Shown here: piece after piece, positions 11,165 through 22,724 of the stretch
Layout of the letters: each line of letters starts with the position of its first letter
How positions within the stretch are numbered: the stretch's first letter is position 1
Assembly: GCA_002778195.1 (NCBI GenBank)
Contig: PCDI01000003.1
Span: forward strand, 3,785,243 to 3,849,242
DNA length: 64,000 nt
Reading direction: 5' to 3'
From: Raffaelea ambrosiae
Lineage: Eukaryota; Ascomycota; Sordariomycetes; Ophiostomatales; Ophiostomataceae
Made by a program: the position numbers and the translations under genes
The notes under the pieces: generated by a model
Databases searched by the model: none
What the model was told of the DNA's origin: nothing
The model's input: the letters and a program-made list of their open reading frames with translations, nothing else

Positions 11165-13231
11165 ACACACTTTCAGATCTTTACGTGGCTCGTTCAAGCC
11201 ATGGTTTAGCGTCGGGCTTACTGGTCGAGATCCAGGTAGGACAGGCCGATATGGATGCGCGAGTGGAAGGCCTCGTCAATGTCGTTGACCCGGTTGATGG
11301 TCAGGAACAGGATACCCTCGTAGTACTCGAGCGTGCGCAGGAAGATGGACACGGTACGGTTGCGGTCCATGTTGCCTGTGCGGGCTTCGAGAAAGACATC
11401 GCACTCGTCAATAAGCAGCACCGCGTTCCACTTGGCCACCACGGAGAGTGTATAGCTGAGCCGCATCTCAATCTCATACGAGTTGGTGCTAAGATCGCCG
11501 GCGCTGACGACATACAGTGGCACGCGCATGGTCTCAGCCACGGACTCGGCCGTCAGGGTCTTGCCGATGCCCGGACCGGCATACAGCAGAATACCTCCCT
11601 TGCCCTTGCCGGCAATGATGTCGTCGAAGCGGTGTTTGTTCTTGATCTGGCTCTGCACGAACGCCAGTATCAGCTGTTTGTGGCCGGCCGGCAGCACTAG
11701 TCGGTCAAAAGCCTGCTCATTGAAAGCCACGTCTGACACGTTGTCAATGTAAAACTCGAGTCACTTTTGATGCGCAGCGAAATACCACGCACCATAGGCG
11801 TGGCCAGACGCAGCTGCTCCTCCGTCAGCGGCACGGATTTCCGTGCGACCCCCGAAGGAGACATGCTGTATCCACTGTGCCAGCGGCATTGTTGGCCTGG
11901 AACAGAATATCGTCTTCGCCGTCCTCAATCATGAGGTTGAAGTTGTCGTGGACTGACCGATCGCCAAACTCGTCTTCCGGATCATCAGCCTGCGCGTTGC
12001 GTACTGCAGCCACCTTGGTCAGTGGATCCAGGCTTTCTGGACAGACAGGATCGAACCGGACGGCGGACTCGGTGTCCAGGACAATGCAGCCCTCAACATT
12101 AATAGGCGCGGGACTGTGACCCGTCTGCATAATGGCCATGCCATTGTATGTGCGGAATTGGTAGCTTTACAGCTCCTCAAACCGGCGATTGCGTGCCACC
12201 AGCATGGAGCGGATAGCTTCAGGCCGGATGTGGTACATCAGAGGGGAAACGGTGAGAGTCGATGGGCACGGTGCCGGCGTACGGAAGGACGTACTGCTTG
12301 TTGGTGTTGTAGCCGAACTTCTTGCCGTCGTACTCAACGTGCTGCCAGGTGGTCTCGAAGCAGGGGCCGAGGCGCTGGTGGGTGATGTACTGGCCCTGCT
12401 GGAGCCGGTTGGCCACAGGGCCGCCGTAGTGCGAACCCATCACGGTGCAGTCTGGTTGGAAGATGGTCCAGGTGTGATCGTAGCCGACGACATGGTTCTT
12501 CTTGTAATCACCGAGAGACTCGATACGTCCTTGAGCTCCGAGTACAGTAACTAGATCGTAGAGCAGACGGAAGTGTGAACGCGTCTCCGCATCGTATTGG
12601 TTGTCCTTGTCCTCGAGCGCCGCTGTCATATTTGGCCAGCGGTGCACAAAGGAACGGAAGGGCGCCGAGAAGGTTAGACGATGCAGAGATGTGATGATGC
12701 CGGGATAGTCTTTGAGGACTGTGCGGAGGACGTTCTTTAAGAGAGGGCTCTGGATCACGACGGAGTCGACCTCCAGCTTCTTGCAGGAGTCGTAGCTCTT
12801 GGCTTGAAGGAACCTTTATGTTAGCCCAGTGTCTGATATATCTAGGCAGTCAGTTGATGCGCTAGACTAATCCGTGCGCACAAGAAGGGCGAACTTCTCT
12901 GTGGCTCCGTTCTCGGCGGCTTCCTCAAGGTCTTCTGGAATCGTGTCTGTCCAGGTGAACTTGTTACGGGCGTCCCAATTCGGTACAGAACCTTCTTGTC
13001 GCACTCCATGCCGACCATGGCCTTCTTCTTGGGTTTCTTGTCATCTCCGTCTCTCGTCTCTTGTTCTTCCTCCTTGGCGCCACCGGTGGTGCCGATGTCT
13101 TCCGCCTCTTTGTGCTCCGCCTTGTCTGGCGTCGACAAATCGCCTGCGGAGGCCGGCTCACCGTGACCAGGCTCTTTGACTGACTTGGATGTAATGGCGG
13201 CAGGATCCTCCGGTACCACGGCTGCAGTCAT
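11165..13231 (-). pseudogene. Decayed DUF7025-type AAA+ ATPase
   Basis: Reading from 13231 downward, homology to the fungal DUF7025 plus AAA ATPase family is continuous but spread over several frames. An acidic/Lys-rich N-terminus and MVGMECDKKVLYR are followed by a frame change near 12980 into NKFTWTDTIPEDLEEAAEN. The DUF7025 core lies at 12758-12219, and a CT duplication (12240-12243) shifts the frame before PLMYHIRPEAIRSML. An in-frame TAA at 12167-12169 follows RRFEEL, then the same frame continues. Near 11760 there is a frameshift plus TGA where the family has Trp. The ATPase domain keeps Walker A (AGPGIGKT) and Walker B (VLLIDECDVF). Just after SRIHIGLSYLDLDQ come three stops within nine codons (11218, 11206, 11194). 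Some breaks could be unrecognised introns, but the number of lesions makes function very unlikely. Confidence 0.88.
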
Positions 13232-13994
13232 GATGTTCTGAATGATCCTGCGAATGTGTTTACTGGTATGTGCTGTTTCGTAGAATGAGTGTGTCCTTCG
13301 TTGTTCACCATAAGCTGCTGACAACACAAACGAGAGGATACCTTTCCTTCTTATGGACGAGCAACGAAAAGAGAAGATGACCTATACAAGCAGGCCCCAG
13401 AGAGTGGCCATGCCGTTTAGCACTCGGGGCTGCACATATTTTTTTGCCTGGCATTCCCAATTAGTTGGGGTGCTGCTGTAAACGCTGTATAAGTCCCTTG
13501 TGGCCGATGTTTGCTGACGCAGTTTTAGTTAGCGTGGGCCTGGTATGCTTCGGGGTGAATTCGCCTCTAGGTGCGGTACACGGGTGTGCTTTGCTATAGG
13601 CTCCCATCTTGGCGAGGCACCTGTCCTCGGATTGACGCATCAGCCTCCCCATAGGCTCCTTTGACCTCATAGGCTGCAGCGAGACTTGTCATTTGCGCGG
13701 TGGCCTATTTGGGGATAAAAGGAAAGTACCACATGCAGAAGCTGGGGCGGGTTGGGACGCCGAAAGTGGCATCCTGTTGCTGCCTGGTACTTTTGACAGA
13801 CTGTGTTTCATAGAGATGTATCTTGCCACTTAGAAAAGGGAAAAAAAGAGGTGTATAACCAGCATTTAATGCCAACCCCCCCCATATCCAGTTACCCCCA
13901 ATAACACATGTGATCCATCAAATATCCCTCATACCCATGGCCAAGAATCCTTCTCCTCTATCGCCAGCAATGCTCGCTCGGCATAAATGCCTTT
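13232..13994. other. Intergenic, no gene recognised
   Basis: Lies upstream of the AAA pseudogene and downstream of the acetylesterase gene. It contains short T- and C-runs and no domain-bearing open frame. Confidence 0.55.
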
Positions 13995-15108
13995 TTAGGC
14001 CGGCTTTCCATGCCAGATGAGACCAGTCAAGAAGGGCTCAGGCCGAATCCAGGCATAAAATCCATCCTCGTCTTCGCTGCCTCCAGGTGCCCACTTATCT
14101 CTGTTGCCGGGCTTGACCAGCTCGGGTGGGTGGCCCAAGATGAGATCGGCCACCATGCGACCAAACACAACGCTGCCGTGGCTGCTCAGATGGGTCGTGT
14201 CGAACCCGCCAGGACCGTGAAGATTGTACTCCTGCGACTCCTCGGGACCAAGAGCATCGACATAGGCCAGACTCGCGGCGTTCAGGTTGATGCAGTGGAC
14301 GTGTTTGGCCTTGGCCGCCAGGCCCTTCTTCTCGCCCTGTGTCTCACTATCGTCGCTGTCATCATCGCCGTCATCCATGACCTCCAGGTATGCTTCCAGG
14401 GTAGCGATGCGATAGTCCTTCAGATTGTCCACAACTGTTCCATCGGAAAAGTCACGTCTCGCTAGCGGTGTGACCAGGATAGGAGTGCCGCCGGCCGCGA
14501 GAACATCATTTGCCATCTTCACTAGGAATCCCCGGTACTCGTCGAGGGACACGCCACAGACTGGCAGCTGGTCGTTGTGGCCAAACTGCTTCCAGTTAGT
14601 ATGGATGCAGTAAAAATTGAATTATCTCGACAATCATTTGAGGATTTACCTGGATGGTGACGTAGACCTTGGTAAAGGTCGCATCGGTTCGGACGATGTC
14701 GATGACACTTGCCCAGAGACCTGAATCAATGTAGCCCTTTGTGGTGGCTCCATTGACACCCTTGTTGATACCGCGCGCACCACGTGCTAGAAAAGACGAG
14801 AATCCGGCACCCCATCCGCCGCCATCAGCAGCTTGGTCGGCTGTCGTCGAATCGCCTACAAGGATGAATAGCGGCGGGTGACCGGTCCCATCGGCGGCTC
14901 TCTCTGTTGTCGTTACCGTGCGACGGGGCGCAGTGTTCTGGTTTCCCGCCCACACCTCGGGAGCTGTAATCATTACGTTGCTCGTCCGTCGCATCTCCAC
15001 GACAAATGCAAGGACTGCGACAGCCAACACAAAAACGATCACCAGCCCGATCGTCTGGCAAACCGACAGGCCGTCGGCCGGCGTGGACAGAAAGTCAATT
15101 GAAGGCAT
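13995..15108 (-). CDS. Membrane-anchored CE12-type (rhamnogalacturonan) acetylesterase, SGNH fold
   Basis: Two exons, 15108-14650 and 14585-13995. The 64-bp intron has a GTAAAT donor and ACTAAC branch, and the join gives TIQ-FGHND in frame, 349 residues in total. SGNH blocks are clear: GDSTTAD with nucleophile Ser about 87, GVNGATT, FGHND (about 154-158), and the terminal dyad DTTH (Asp about 282, His about 285). The order matches carbohydrate esterase family 12, whose known members deacetylate rhamnogalacturonan. Unusually, residues 16-37 form a strong transmembrane segment after a short cytoplasmic tail, which suggests a type II membrane protein rather than a freely secreted enzyme. An acidic Asp-rich insert lies near residues 225-235. 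The open frame extends upstream of 15108, but that Met places the helix properly. The substrate is inferred. Confidence 0.85.
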
Positions 15109-15676
15109 CTTGCTTGATTCTTTGATTCTTCCGTGAAAAATGCCAACGCTTCTCCAAGAAAGAATAAAAAATCGGAAAGATGGTAGAAAGCGTGTCGTTT
15201 TGTAGAAAGGGGAATACGGAGAGGTGAGCAGGACCAAGAACTGGTGATGTCACGGACTGCTGTGCGATAACAGTCACGTGACCACGTGACCACGATCTGT
15301 GGACAAACACCGAAACATAAACTTGCTCAAACACTCTTTGTTGTGGTGCTCAAGAACTTGTGATCTATGTTACAGTAGTCTAATAAAACATCCAATGTGC
15401 TTATCTGCCATCTAACCCTGTTTGTTCTTCCTACAAGAGATTGAGACTGTTGCCTGCGTCGGTACAAAAAAAAACAATTGGTATCTAGTTAAAGCGCCGA
15501 AAATATGTAGCCCCTAGTCAAAAATATGTTGGTTACTGCTGTTGCTTTAGAATGCAAATCACCCAAGTGTCGTATGCCTGGCCGTCGTACAATTCAAGTG
15601 CAACCAGCCAAGGTTCTAGGGGCTGCGTTTTGAGGAAGCTGATAGCGTTGCAGACTTCCCCTGAAACAGGCCCTCC
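15109..15676. other. Intergenic between the acetylesterase and SEN2
   Basis: Upstream region of the acetylesterase and 3' flank of SEN2. It contains the doubled CACGTGAC element (listed separately). No gene seen. Confidence 0.55.
15275..15294. promoter_or_regulatory. Tandem CACGTG E-boxes
   Basis: CACGTG palindromes at 15275-15280 and 15283-15288 form an 8-bp tandem (CACGTGAC twice, then CACG). They lie about 170 bp upstream of the acetylesterase start. TCACGTGA is the classic core for bHLH factors such as Cbf1/CPF1 or SREBP-type proteins. Site use is inferred. Confidence 0.55.
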
Positions 15677-17604
15677 TTAATCGCGATTGCGATTGCTCGA
15701 CCATCGTCGAACCATCAGTTCGCGAATTTTGAACCGTCCAAGCAGTTCCTTTATGTTCGCATCGTATGCTGATCCGTCTTTGCTGGCTGGCACTGGCGGC
15801 GGAATGTCTACATAGACAATCACCATGCTTTTGAACACGGTTGACAGCACGCGGATCACGCTGTGCAGCCACTGCCACGTCTTACGCGGAGCCTGGTGCT
15901 CATGCTCCTTCCACCACGGATCAGTGTAGGAGGGTATGACAACGACGCCAAATTCAGCGTGGTCCAGAGCCGGTCCCTTCGCGTACAGTAGCCAGTCAAC
16001 CCCAAATTTGATGCCGTGACGTGGTATCCATCCCAACGACCGGAAGTGGTGGTACACCGCATAATGCACCAAGAAAGGGTCGTCGGCGGCCAGCGTCTCG
16101 GATGTTCGGGGCGGGAAGTATGAATTCCGACGGAAGAGAGAGAAGAGCTGCTGTGTGCTCAGCTGCTTCTTCGTCTCTGGGTCAGTGACAGACAGCGCTC
16201 CAATCCCATATGTAAGAAAGAAGGCCTCTTCAGCCGACAGTTGCAGGTATTCCCGATTAATGATAGCAGCTGCAGACTGGTTTGGCCCCAATTTTGTTTC
16301 CGAGTCGTGCTTAGCCGATGAGTTGATCGCTGTTGCTGACATCTCTTGGAACAACGGGGAAACTTTTGCTGTCCCATTCACACGAGGCGGCGATGATATC
16401 TTCCCGTTGACGAGACACCCCACAGACGAACGCTTCGATGAGGCAGTCGACGAGTGGTTCGGGCTCGGCGGGTCGGAGTGCTGAAATATTGTCGACTCCA
16501 CGTTTGGCGAGAAGCGCACACTCTTCTGTCGCTTCAGAGGCTGGATGATTCCGTCGAGGCCATTTGCAAGCTCTCCGTTGGTGGTGCTTTGCTTTGCCGC
16601 CGGAGCCTTCGCTGAATCTCGCTCGCATTTGCCATGATCATCATTGGCACCATTGACGCTGTTTCTGAGCCCGTTGGCTCGGTTCCCAGTACCGTTGATA
16701 ATGATGTCCTGGAGAACAATGCTGCTTTTTGGGGGGTTTGCCACGGCAGACTGTTTCACACCATTTGCTTGGGGTTGCCTGTCTGTTTCCACAGTCGGAT
16801 AGACCGGAGTCTGTGAAGAAGTGGCGTCTTTCTCCGGCTGCTTGCTGATGCCTGTTGGAGTTTTTGCTTCCAGTGACCGACGCAAGTCTGCTTCTGAGTT
16901 TGGTAATGCCAGAAGCTCTAGGGGACCAACTGGTGGCTGTAACGTCGGCGGCGCTACGTGTTCGCTGGAGTAATTTCCGTCGACTTGAGTAGACGTATCG
17001 ACAAAAGTCCCCTTACCCTCAGCGAGGGCGCTTTTCTTGTTGCTGGCGACAGCCTCTTCTTCGAGGCGTCTCCTTTGTTCAATAGCTTCGAGCTCGATTC
17101 GGCCACGCTCCCACTTTGTGTATGCTCGTTCCTCACGTCTTTTTGCAGTTCTCAGCTCACTGGTTTCGGATTTCTGTCGACTACGGTTGTGTGTTAACTT
17201 ATTTTGTTCTGGTAATGGCAACAAGTGAGAAGTTCCTAAGGCCATGCCAACCTTAACCAGCTCGGTTCACTTCGACTGAGAGAACCTTTCCCAAAGAATC
17301 CTTGACACCACAGGTCATTCATACCCTGTGGGTCCGTAACATGCACAGAACGAGTCTGCGACGACCACACGCCATGGTAGATGATGGCGGGTTCAGACTT
17401 CGGCGGAGAGAATACTTGGCCCAGCCAGGCTACAGCAAGGTGGACCAGGGAGACCGGATTGCTGGGATAGAACGCCGGCAACGGAAAGGTGCGAACGGGG
17501 AGGGGAAGGATATATTTTTGTCGTGGATGTGAAGATTTGGCCGAGGATCTCTTGGTGCCTTTGCCCGCGGGCTCCGGCAGGGGAGGCTTGGACTTCTCAG
17601 CCAT
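15677..17604 (-). CDS. SEN2: tRNA-splicing endonuclease catalytic subunit Sen2
   Basis: Two exons, 17604-17252 and 17180-15677. The 71-bp intron (GTTGGC donor, TTAAC branch, TAG acceptor) joins SEPSWL to SRQKSETSE, giving about 618 residues. Sen2 is one of two catalytic subunits of the heterotetramer that excises introns from nuclear pre-tRNAs. The N-terminal block (RTFPLPAFYPSNPVSL, then FGKGSLSRSEPSWL) and a charged coiled-coil (RREERAYTKWERGRIELEAI) match the family. A long, poorly conserved middle holds KRQKSVRFSPN. The C-terminal nuclease domain carries FRSLGWIPRHGIKFGVDWLLY and HAEFGVVVIP, which supply the catalytic Tyr and His, and a Lys in the VFKSMVIVYVD strand completes the usual triad. 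The donor is weak, so the splice is inferred from frame and homology. Confidence 0.93.
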
Positions 17605-18654
17605 ATACGCCTTGTATCATATCGAGACTGAACCAGTTAGCAAGAAACCCCAATTCAGTGCAACAGTAACAAAACACTGCCGGTCAAAACAAGTTGCAAA
17701 ATATTCGCTCAGATACCGTTGTAGTCTATTAGGTTAAGCAATCACAGAAGACAAGTTGCCTCGCCTCTTTGCACCACGTAAAGGTTGTCATCAACGCGAA
17801 AAAAAAAAGCCCAAGAACTTGGAACAAAACAGAGCAAGACCTTGGCAAGACGATCAAGCTGGCTGGTGCCGAGGGTTGAGCACTCGACCCGCCAGAAGCA
17901 AAAGAAGCTCACCTTGCCTGAACTGCAAGGGAAAAGGAAAGAGGAAAGGCGGAGAAGGAAGGGGTAAAAGGAAAAAAAAAACGACACAAGAGAGCATAAT
18001 GGAACACCAAGGTTGAGGGATATCCAGAGAGGGAGGACGGTAGCTTACATGACTGAGGGATATTTCACCCGTTTCGCATGAGTCGCAGACGACGCGGCCA
18101 TTCAGCATTCATTGCTCTCTATAATAGCAAGCCGTCGTGGCGCGTCTGCCGAAATCATACGGGGAAAGCCGTTTCTCGAGAGTTCATTGTCGGTGACGGT
18201 GAGATGCGTTAAAATCAGGTGTTGTCCATTGGGTTCAACTTTTTTTTTTTTGCTTTTTTAATTTTCAGTAGAGCGGAATTTCTCGGTAAAGGAACTTGTG
18301 GGCAAAATAAGAGATCCAAGCTTCAGCCTCAAACGCACCAGCCACAATGTGGGGACCATATGGATTCGTACAGTGACTGTACCAGGTAGTTATCTACCAG
18401 GCAACAGTAGGTATTGCCCCACACTAGAAGGTTCTGGAGAAAGTGCGCAAGGCTGCTACAGTCCCGGGCAAGCCTGCGTTTGGCAGGTCCTCTTTCCTTA
18501 TTGGTTAACTAGTACATAGTGGCCTTTCTTCTACCATTGTACTACGTACCCTTTCCTTTTGAATTTCTAATTTCTGCTTGAAAGCTCAAAAGTCCGTCAA
18601 GATCCATTCCTGTCTGATAATTCACTTCACCCAGCTGCTGTTCTGAAAACAGCC
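17605..18654. other. Divergent promoter region SEN2/SGT1
   Basis: About 1 kb between two divergently transcribed genes. It contains A-runs near 17800 and 17970 and a T-run at 18240. A TACATAGT copy lies at 18513. No gene recognised. Confidence 0.6.
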
Positions 18655-20108
18655 ATGTCCCACATCACTCAGGGCCAGAAGGGCCTTGAAGCCGCCGAGA
18701 AGAAAAACTGGACCGAGGCCATCGACCTGCTCTCCAAAGCTCTCGAGCAATCCAAGGCGCCCCACTGGCTCCTCGCGCGATCCCAAGCTTACCAGGAAAC
18801 AAAACAGTATTATCTGGCGCTGGCTGACGCTGACTATGCCTACGTGAGCGCCTCCGAGCGTCAGAACGAAAAGAGCTTAGAACAGAGGGCACTGGCACAG
18901 TACCGCCGAGCAGTTGTTCTGGGACACCTGAAACGATATGCTGACGCCGATGCATGCTGCGTGTGGTCTCAGCAGCTCATCGAGGGCAAAAATTTTTACC
19001 GGGAGCCAGACGATGTGGTCAAGAATGTCGACCCTGACGGGTACTACTCGGCCACGAAGCAAGATGCCTTCTCGACAACAACCATGCCAAAGGAGAAGGA
19101 CTCCGTGATGCAGGCCTCGGCAAATATGAAGAGTAAAGCAAGAGAATGGGGACGCGCCTATGTGTGGCGATCTATGATGCTTGGCGCTATGGAGAAGCTG
19201 CCAAAAGATGATCCCTCCAGGAAGATCACCGTGCTGCGAGTGCCAAAAAAGCCATCCAAGAACATCTATGCGCAACAAAAGGAAGACGAACAAGAAGCTA
19301 TTGAAGCCAAGCAAGAGGCTGTGGAGGAGGCTGCCGCAGCACAGACAGCCGCCAAATGGGCGACCAAGAAGCTCCGGGTGGACTTTTACCAGACTTCGTC
19401 AACTGTTAACCTGGTGCTCTATGCTAAAGGAGCTGACAAGGACAAGGTGCAGGTTGACGTCTACGAGTCAGAGGTATACATTTCTCTCTACGTTACTCCA
19501 TGCCGATTTCTTGCACCGTCTAACCGTATACTCAGATTCACATCAACAATCTGCCCGAGGCAGCTATTGGCAGCACATGGGCCGTGTTGGACCTGGACGG
19601 CAAAGTGGACACGAGCGACAAGATGATCAAAGTCACGCCATTTAAAATCGAGCTCACCCTGAAGAAGAGCCTCGCCGGCGAGAAGTGGGGAGTCTGGGGC
19701 AAACAGCGGGAGGAAGGCGGCGGTGCACCACCTCCGTTTACCAGTCAAGCGTCACCAGCCGAGACCGAGACCAAAACCGAAGCTACGAAGCCTGCTGTCG
19801 CTGTCGGTGCTGTTGCTACTTCTTCGAGGACCGCCGCTGCTGCAAAACCTCCCGCCTACCCAACCAGCTCCCGAAGCGGCCCCAAGGATTGGGAGAATCT
19901 TGGCGATGACGACGAGGAGGATGCGGCCGGTAACCCCGATGACTTTTTCAAGAAGCTTTACGCAGACGCAACGCCTGATATGAAGAGAGCGATGATGAAG
20001 AGTTATATCGAGAGCAACGGAACGACTCTGAGCACCGACTGGAGTTCGGTTGGCTCTAAGACCGTAGAGACACAGCCCCCAGAAGGTATGGACGCGAAGA
20101 AATGGTAA
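18655..20108 (+). CDS. SGT1: Sgt1, SCF/HSP90 co-chaperone
   Basis: Two exons, 18655-19473 and 19536-20108. The 62-bp intron (GTATAC donor, CTAAC branch, CAG acceptor) joins VDVYESE to IHINNLPEAA, giving 463 residues. Sgt1 links Hsp90 to Skp1 and supports kinetochore and ubiquitin-ligase assembly. An N-terminal TPR-like region lies at about 1-120 (GLEAAEKKNWTEAIDLLSKA). The CS domain spans about 240-335 and is split by the intron; it reads LRVDFYQTSSTVNLVLYAKG, then VTPFKIELTLKK. The SGS domain at the end reads KDWENL...FFKKLYADATPDMKRAMMKSYIESNGT and finishes PEGMDAKKW. Domain order and length are normal for the family. Confidence 0.96.
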
Positions 20109-20342
20109 GCCAAATGACATCACGATGGAGTTTATATCACTGGGCAAAATTCGGCGGCTTTGTAAGGTTGCTTTTTCCCATCATTTTTTTTAAAATGGCC
20201 TTCCTTTTTTCCTGTCAAGCTAGTAAGATGAATTATTATATTATGCGCATCACCAGCATAGAGTTTCTGTAACGCGTCTCTAATTTACGTATGCAAACAC
20301 TGCTTCATGCAGCAGATAACCATGCAGTGTGGAATATGCGGC

Positions 20343-22126
20343 TTAGTCCAGACGGGCTTTGCCGCCGTTCGATATCGTTTTGGTCACCCCGTTGTCCTTC
20401 TTGGCTGGTGCCGTTTTCGAAGTGACAATTTTCCCCTGAGAATCGATTTCCACCACACTCATGTCTATACGCACGCGAAACTGCTTACCGCGCCATGATA
20501 CCGTCGTGCCCAGCAGGACAGCCCATGTCCAAATGGGCAGGGCGAGCACTTCGCGACCAACCCACGCCTGAAGCCACTCAAGAAACGGCCGTGGGACCAT
20601 GCCGCCCGTACGGCCGTTTCCATTGGCTCGACCCCGTGCAAACACCGGCGTCGTATCCACGTCGATCTCGACACTTTGGCAGGCCTGCAATTTGTGGCAG
20701 GTAAACCAGTCGGCCAGCATCCAGAAGAGAACGCCCGCCAGCCAGCACCACAGCATAGACACCCACGTGGGCTGGATGAACCAAGTGAGCAGAGCGGGCA
20801 GCGGCAACCGGTCCGACAGCGAAGTCATTGCAAATGAAGCGTAGAAACAGCACAGCAGCGATTCGACGCCTGGTTCTACGAGCGTAGCTAGCAAGACGGT
20901 CCACTTGCGCACGCGGAGCCAGCGTACGCGCCGGGCAAAGTATGCCGCCACAGTCGTGTCGGCCATGGGCTGGATGGCCAGGTCCCCGGCGACCAGGCCG
21001 TGGTTACGGTAACCTGGGATCGGCGAGCGCCACAGCAGATCACCAATCAAGTGGTCCTCGCATATATAGGAGGAGAAGAAGTCGATGCCACGGCCACGCG
21101 TGGCGTCGGCGGCTTTCAGTACCGTCGGGTTTTGGGCCGGATCGGTTACGCGGTCTAGGTGCGATTTGCGGAACATGTTACTTTTGCCGACGATGCAGGG
21201 TGCAATACTGACGGTGTTGATGGCGCTGTAGAACTTGGCGTGCGAGGTGGCCATGAACATCTCGTCTAGCCGGGCACCGCCGATAGCCGCAAAGCCGCGC
21301 CTTTTGTTTTCGTGTCGTGTTGTTGGCTTCAGTGTGCCACTGCCATTTGCGGCGATGGCGGTGGTGGTGGAAGTGTACTCCATGTCGGTAATGTCAACGA
21401 CCAAAGGCAGCTGGTGGACAAACTTGAACGGCTTCGCCTGGGCTGCCTCCACGCCGTCCTTGGCCTGGCGAAAACCAAACAGCTTGTCCACCATGCGGCC
21501 GGCGACGCCACGGGATACCCACACGTTGCAGTCGACAATCCACACAACGTCACCTCGCGCTTCGCGGTAGGCCCGGCTGATATTGCGGATTTTGGGGTTG
21601 GGGCCCAGGTTATGCACGTCGCCATCAGCGCCATGCAGGACGGGATCTTCTGTCTCGACATAGATGCGCGCGTCCACGTCAGGAAAATCGGCCAAGACGC
21701 GCTCTAGAACCGGGAACGAAGGGTCATCTCGGCTTTCGACACACAGGTGCACACTAAGACGCGTCTTTGGGTATGCCAGCTGGAAGGTGGAGGCCAGACA
21801 CTCGTAGAGCGCCGGCTCAAGGCCCTTGACCGGGCGGATCACGGTAACATGCGGGACGGTATTGTCGGGAAGGGATTCAACAGCGGCACGGCGTGGAGGG
21901 GACGAGAAGTAGTGGAATCTAATAAAAGAATGCAAGAAAAGCATGCAAGGGTCAGCGTGTGTGGCGAACGTGCGGCAGAGAGAGAGAATATATATATATA
22001 TATATATATATATATCGTCACAAAAAAGGCCTACATTTGTGTGTTGCCGATAATCTGGACAAGAAACACGGCAGAGCTCCAGACACTCCACACGTAAACA
22101 ATCCCCTGGGTCAGCAGTTCCAACAT
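20343..22126 (-). CDS. GCS1: Ceramide glucosyltransferase (GT21)
   Basis: Two exons, 22126-22035 and 21918-20343, 555 residues. This membrane enzyme transfers glucose from UDP-glucose to ceramide, making fungal glucosylceramide. Exon 1 encodes MLELLTQG and the N-terminal anchor helix (WSSAVFLVQIIG). The 116-bp intron carries a (TA)n tract. Exon 2 shows VTVIRPVKGLEP, CVESRDDP (D1, about 95), IVDCNVW (D2, about 160), then GIDFFSSYICEDHLIGD (D3), and RRVRWLRVRKW, the (Q/R)xxRW motif. Several helices follow, and a hydrophilic tail ends the protein. The enclosing open frame runs far upstream (to 22523) because the intron happens to be open; that extension has no homology and I reject it. The chosen exon 1 restores the family's N-terminus. 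Confidence 0.93.
21988..22015. repeat. (TA)n microsatellite in the glucosyltransferase intron
   Basis: About 14 TA units fill the 5' part of the 116-bp intron, preceded by an AG-rich stretch. A repeat this long inside a small intron may vary in length between strains. Confidence 0.95.
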
Positions 22127-22724
22127 CTCGGCATGACGCTTCGGTCTGGCTGGTGAGACTCGACAGTGGCAACGGCACAAAATGGTGGGAAAGTAAAGAA
22201 AAGGCCAGATCGAAGAGAACGTGGTGGAGACAACGATAGAGAGGGCGCCGCAGGGGAGCTAGGAATGCTTCGAGGTAGAGCGATTGGAGGTAGGCCTTTT
22301 GAGCAGTGCGAGCGCCATCGGAAACATAGAAAACGACTGGACCAAGCGTGACGCAACGAGGCGCAGGGCGGTGCATATAATGAGGCCGAAGACTGGCTGG
22401 GGGGTTTATGGCATGTGTAAAAGATCGACTGTATCGCAACTTTTTTTTTCTAATGTAGATTATTTTTTTAGCCTGTCCCACCTGCCGGAACAGGCGGAGG
22501 TCACTGGCTAGAGAGAGGGCCACCCACGCAGCTGGGAGGGCTCGTCCCCGCTAATTGCCAACGCTACGGCCATACTCCTATCGCCGGCCGCCCCTTAAAA
22601 AGGGAGGTGAAAACGCGCTTAGAAAGGCTCGTTTTGATCTTGCGATTAAGATGCCCGTGCGTCTCTTAATGTAATATTTAGGCTAGTATTTCCCTCTGCG
22701 TGTGATCCCCATACATCCGAGCGT
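22127..22724. other. Intergenic ERG7/GCS1
   Basis: Upstream region of GCS1 and 3' flank of ERG7. It contains CCCCT and AGGGAG stress-element-like words near 22590-22606 and a T-run at 22440. No gene. Confidence 0.55.

Noticed and set aside
21988..22015. AT-rich tract as a replication origin
   Set aside because: It is a simple dinucleotide repeat within an intron; nothing else suggests an origin.
22127..22523. N-terminal extension of the ceramide glucosyltransferase open frame
   Set aside because: It passes through the TA-repeat intron and upstream DNA by chance. The family N-terminus is found in a separate exon at 22126-22035.
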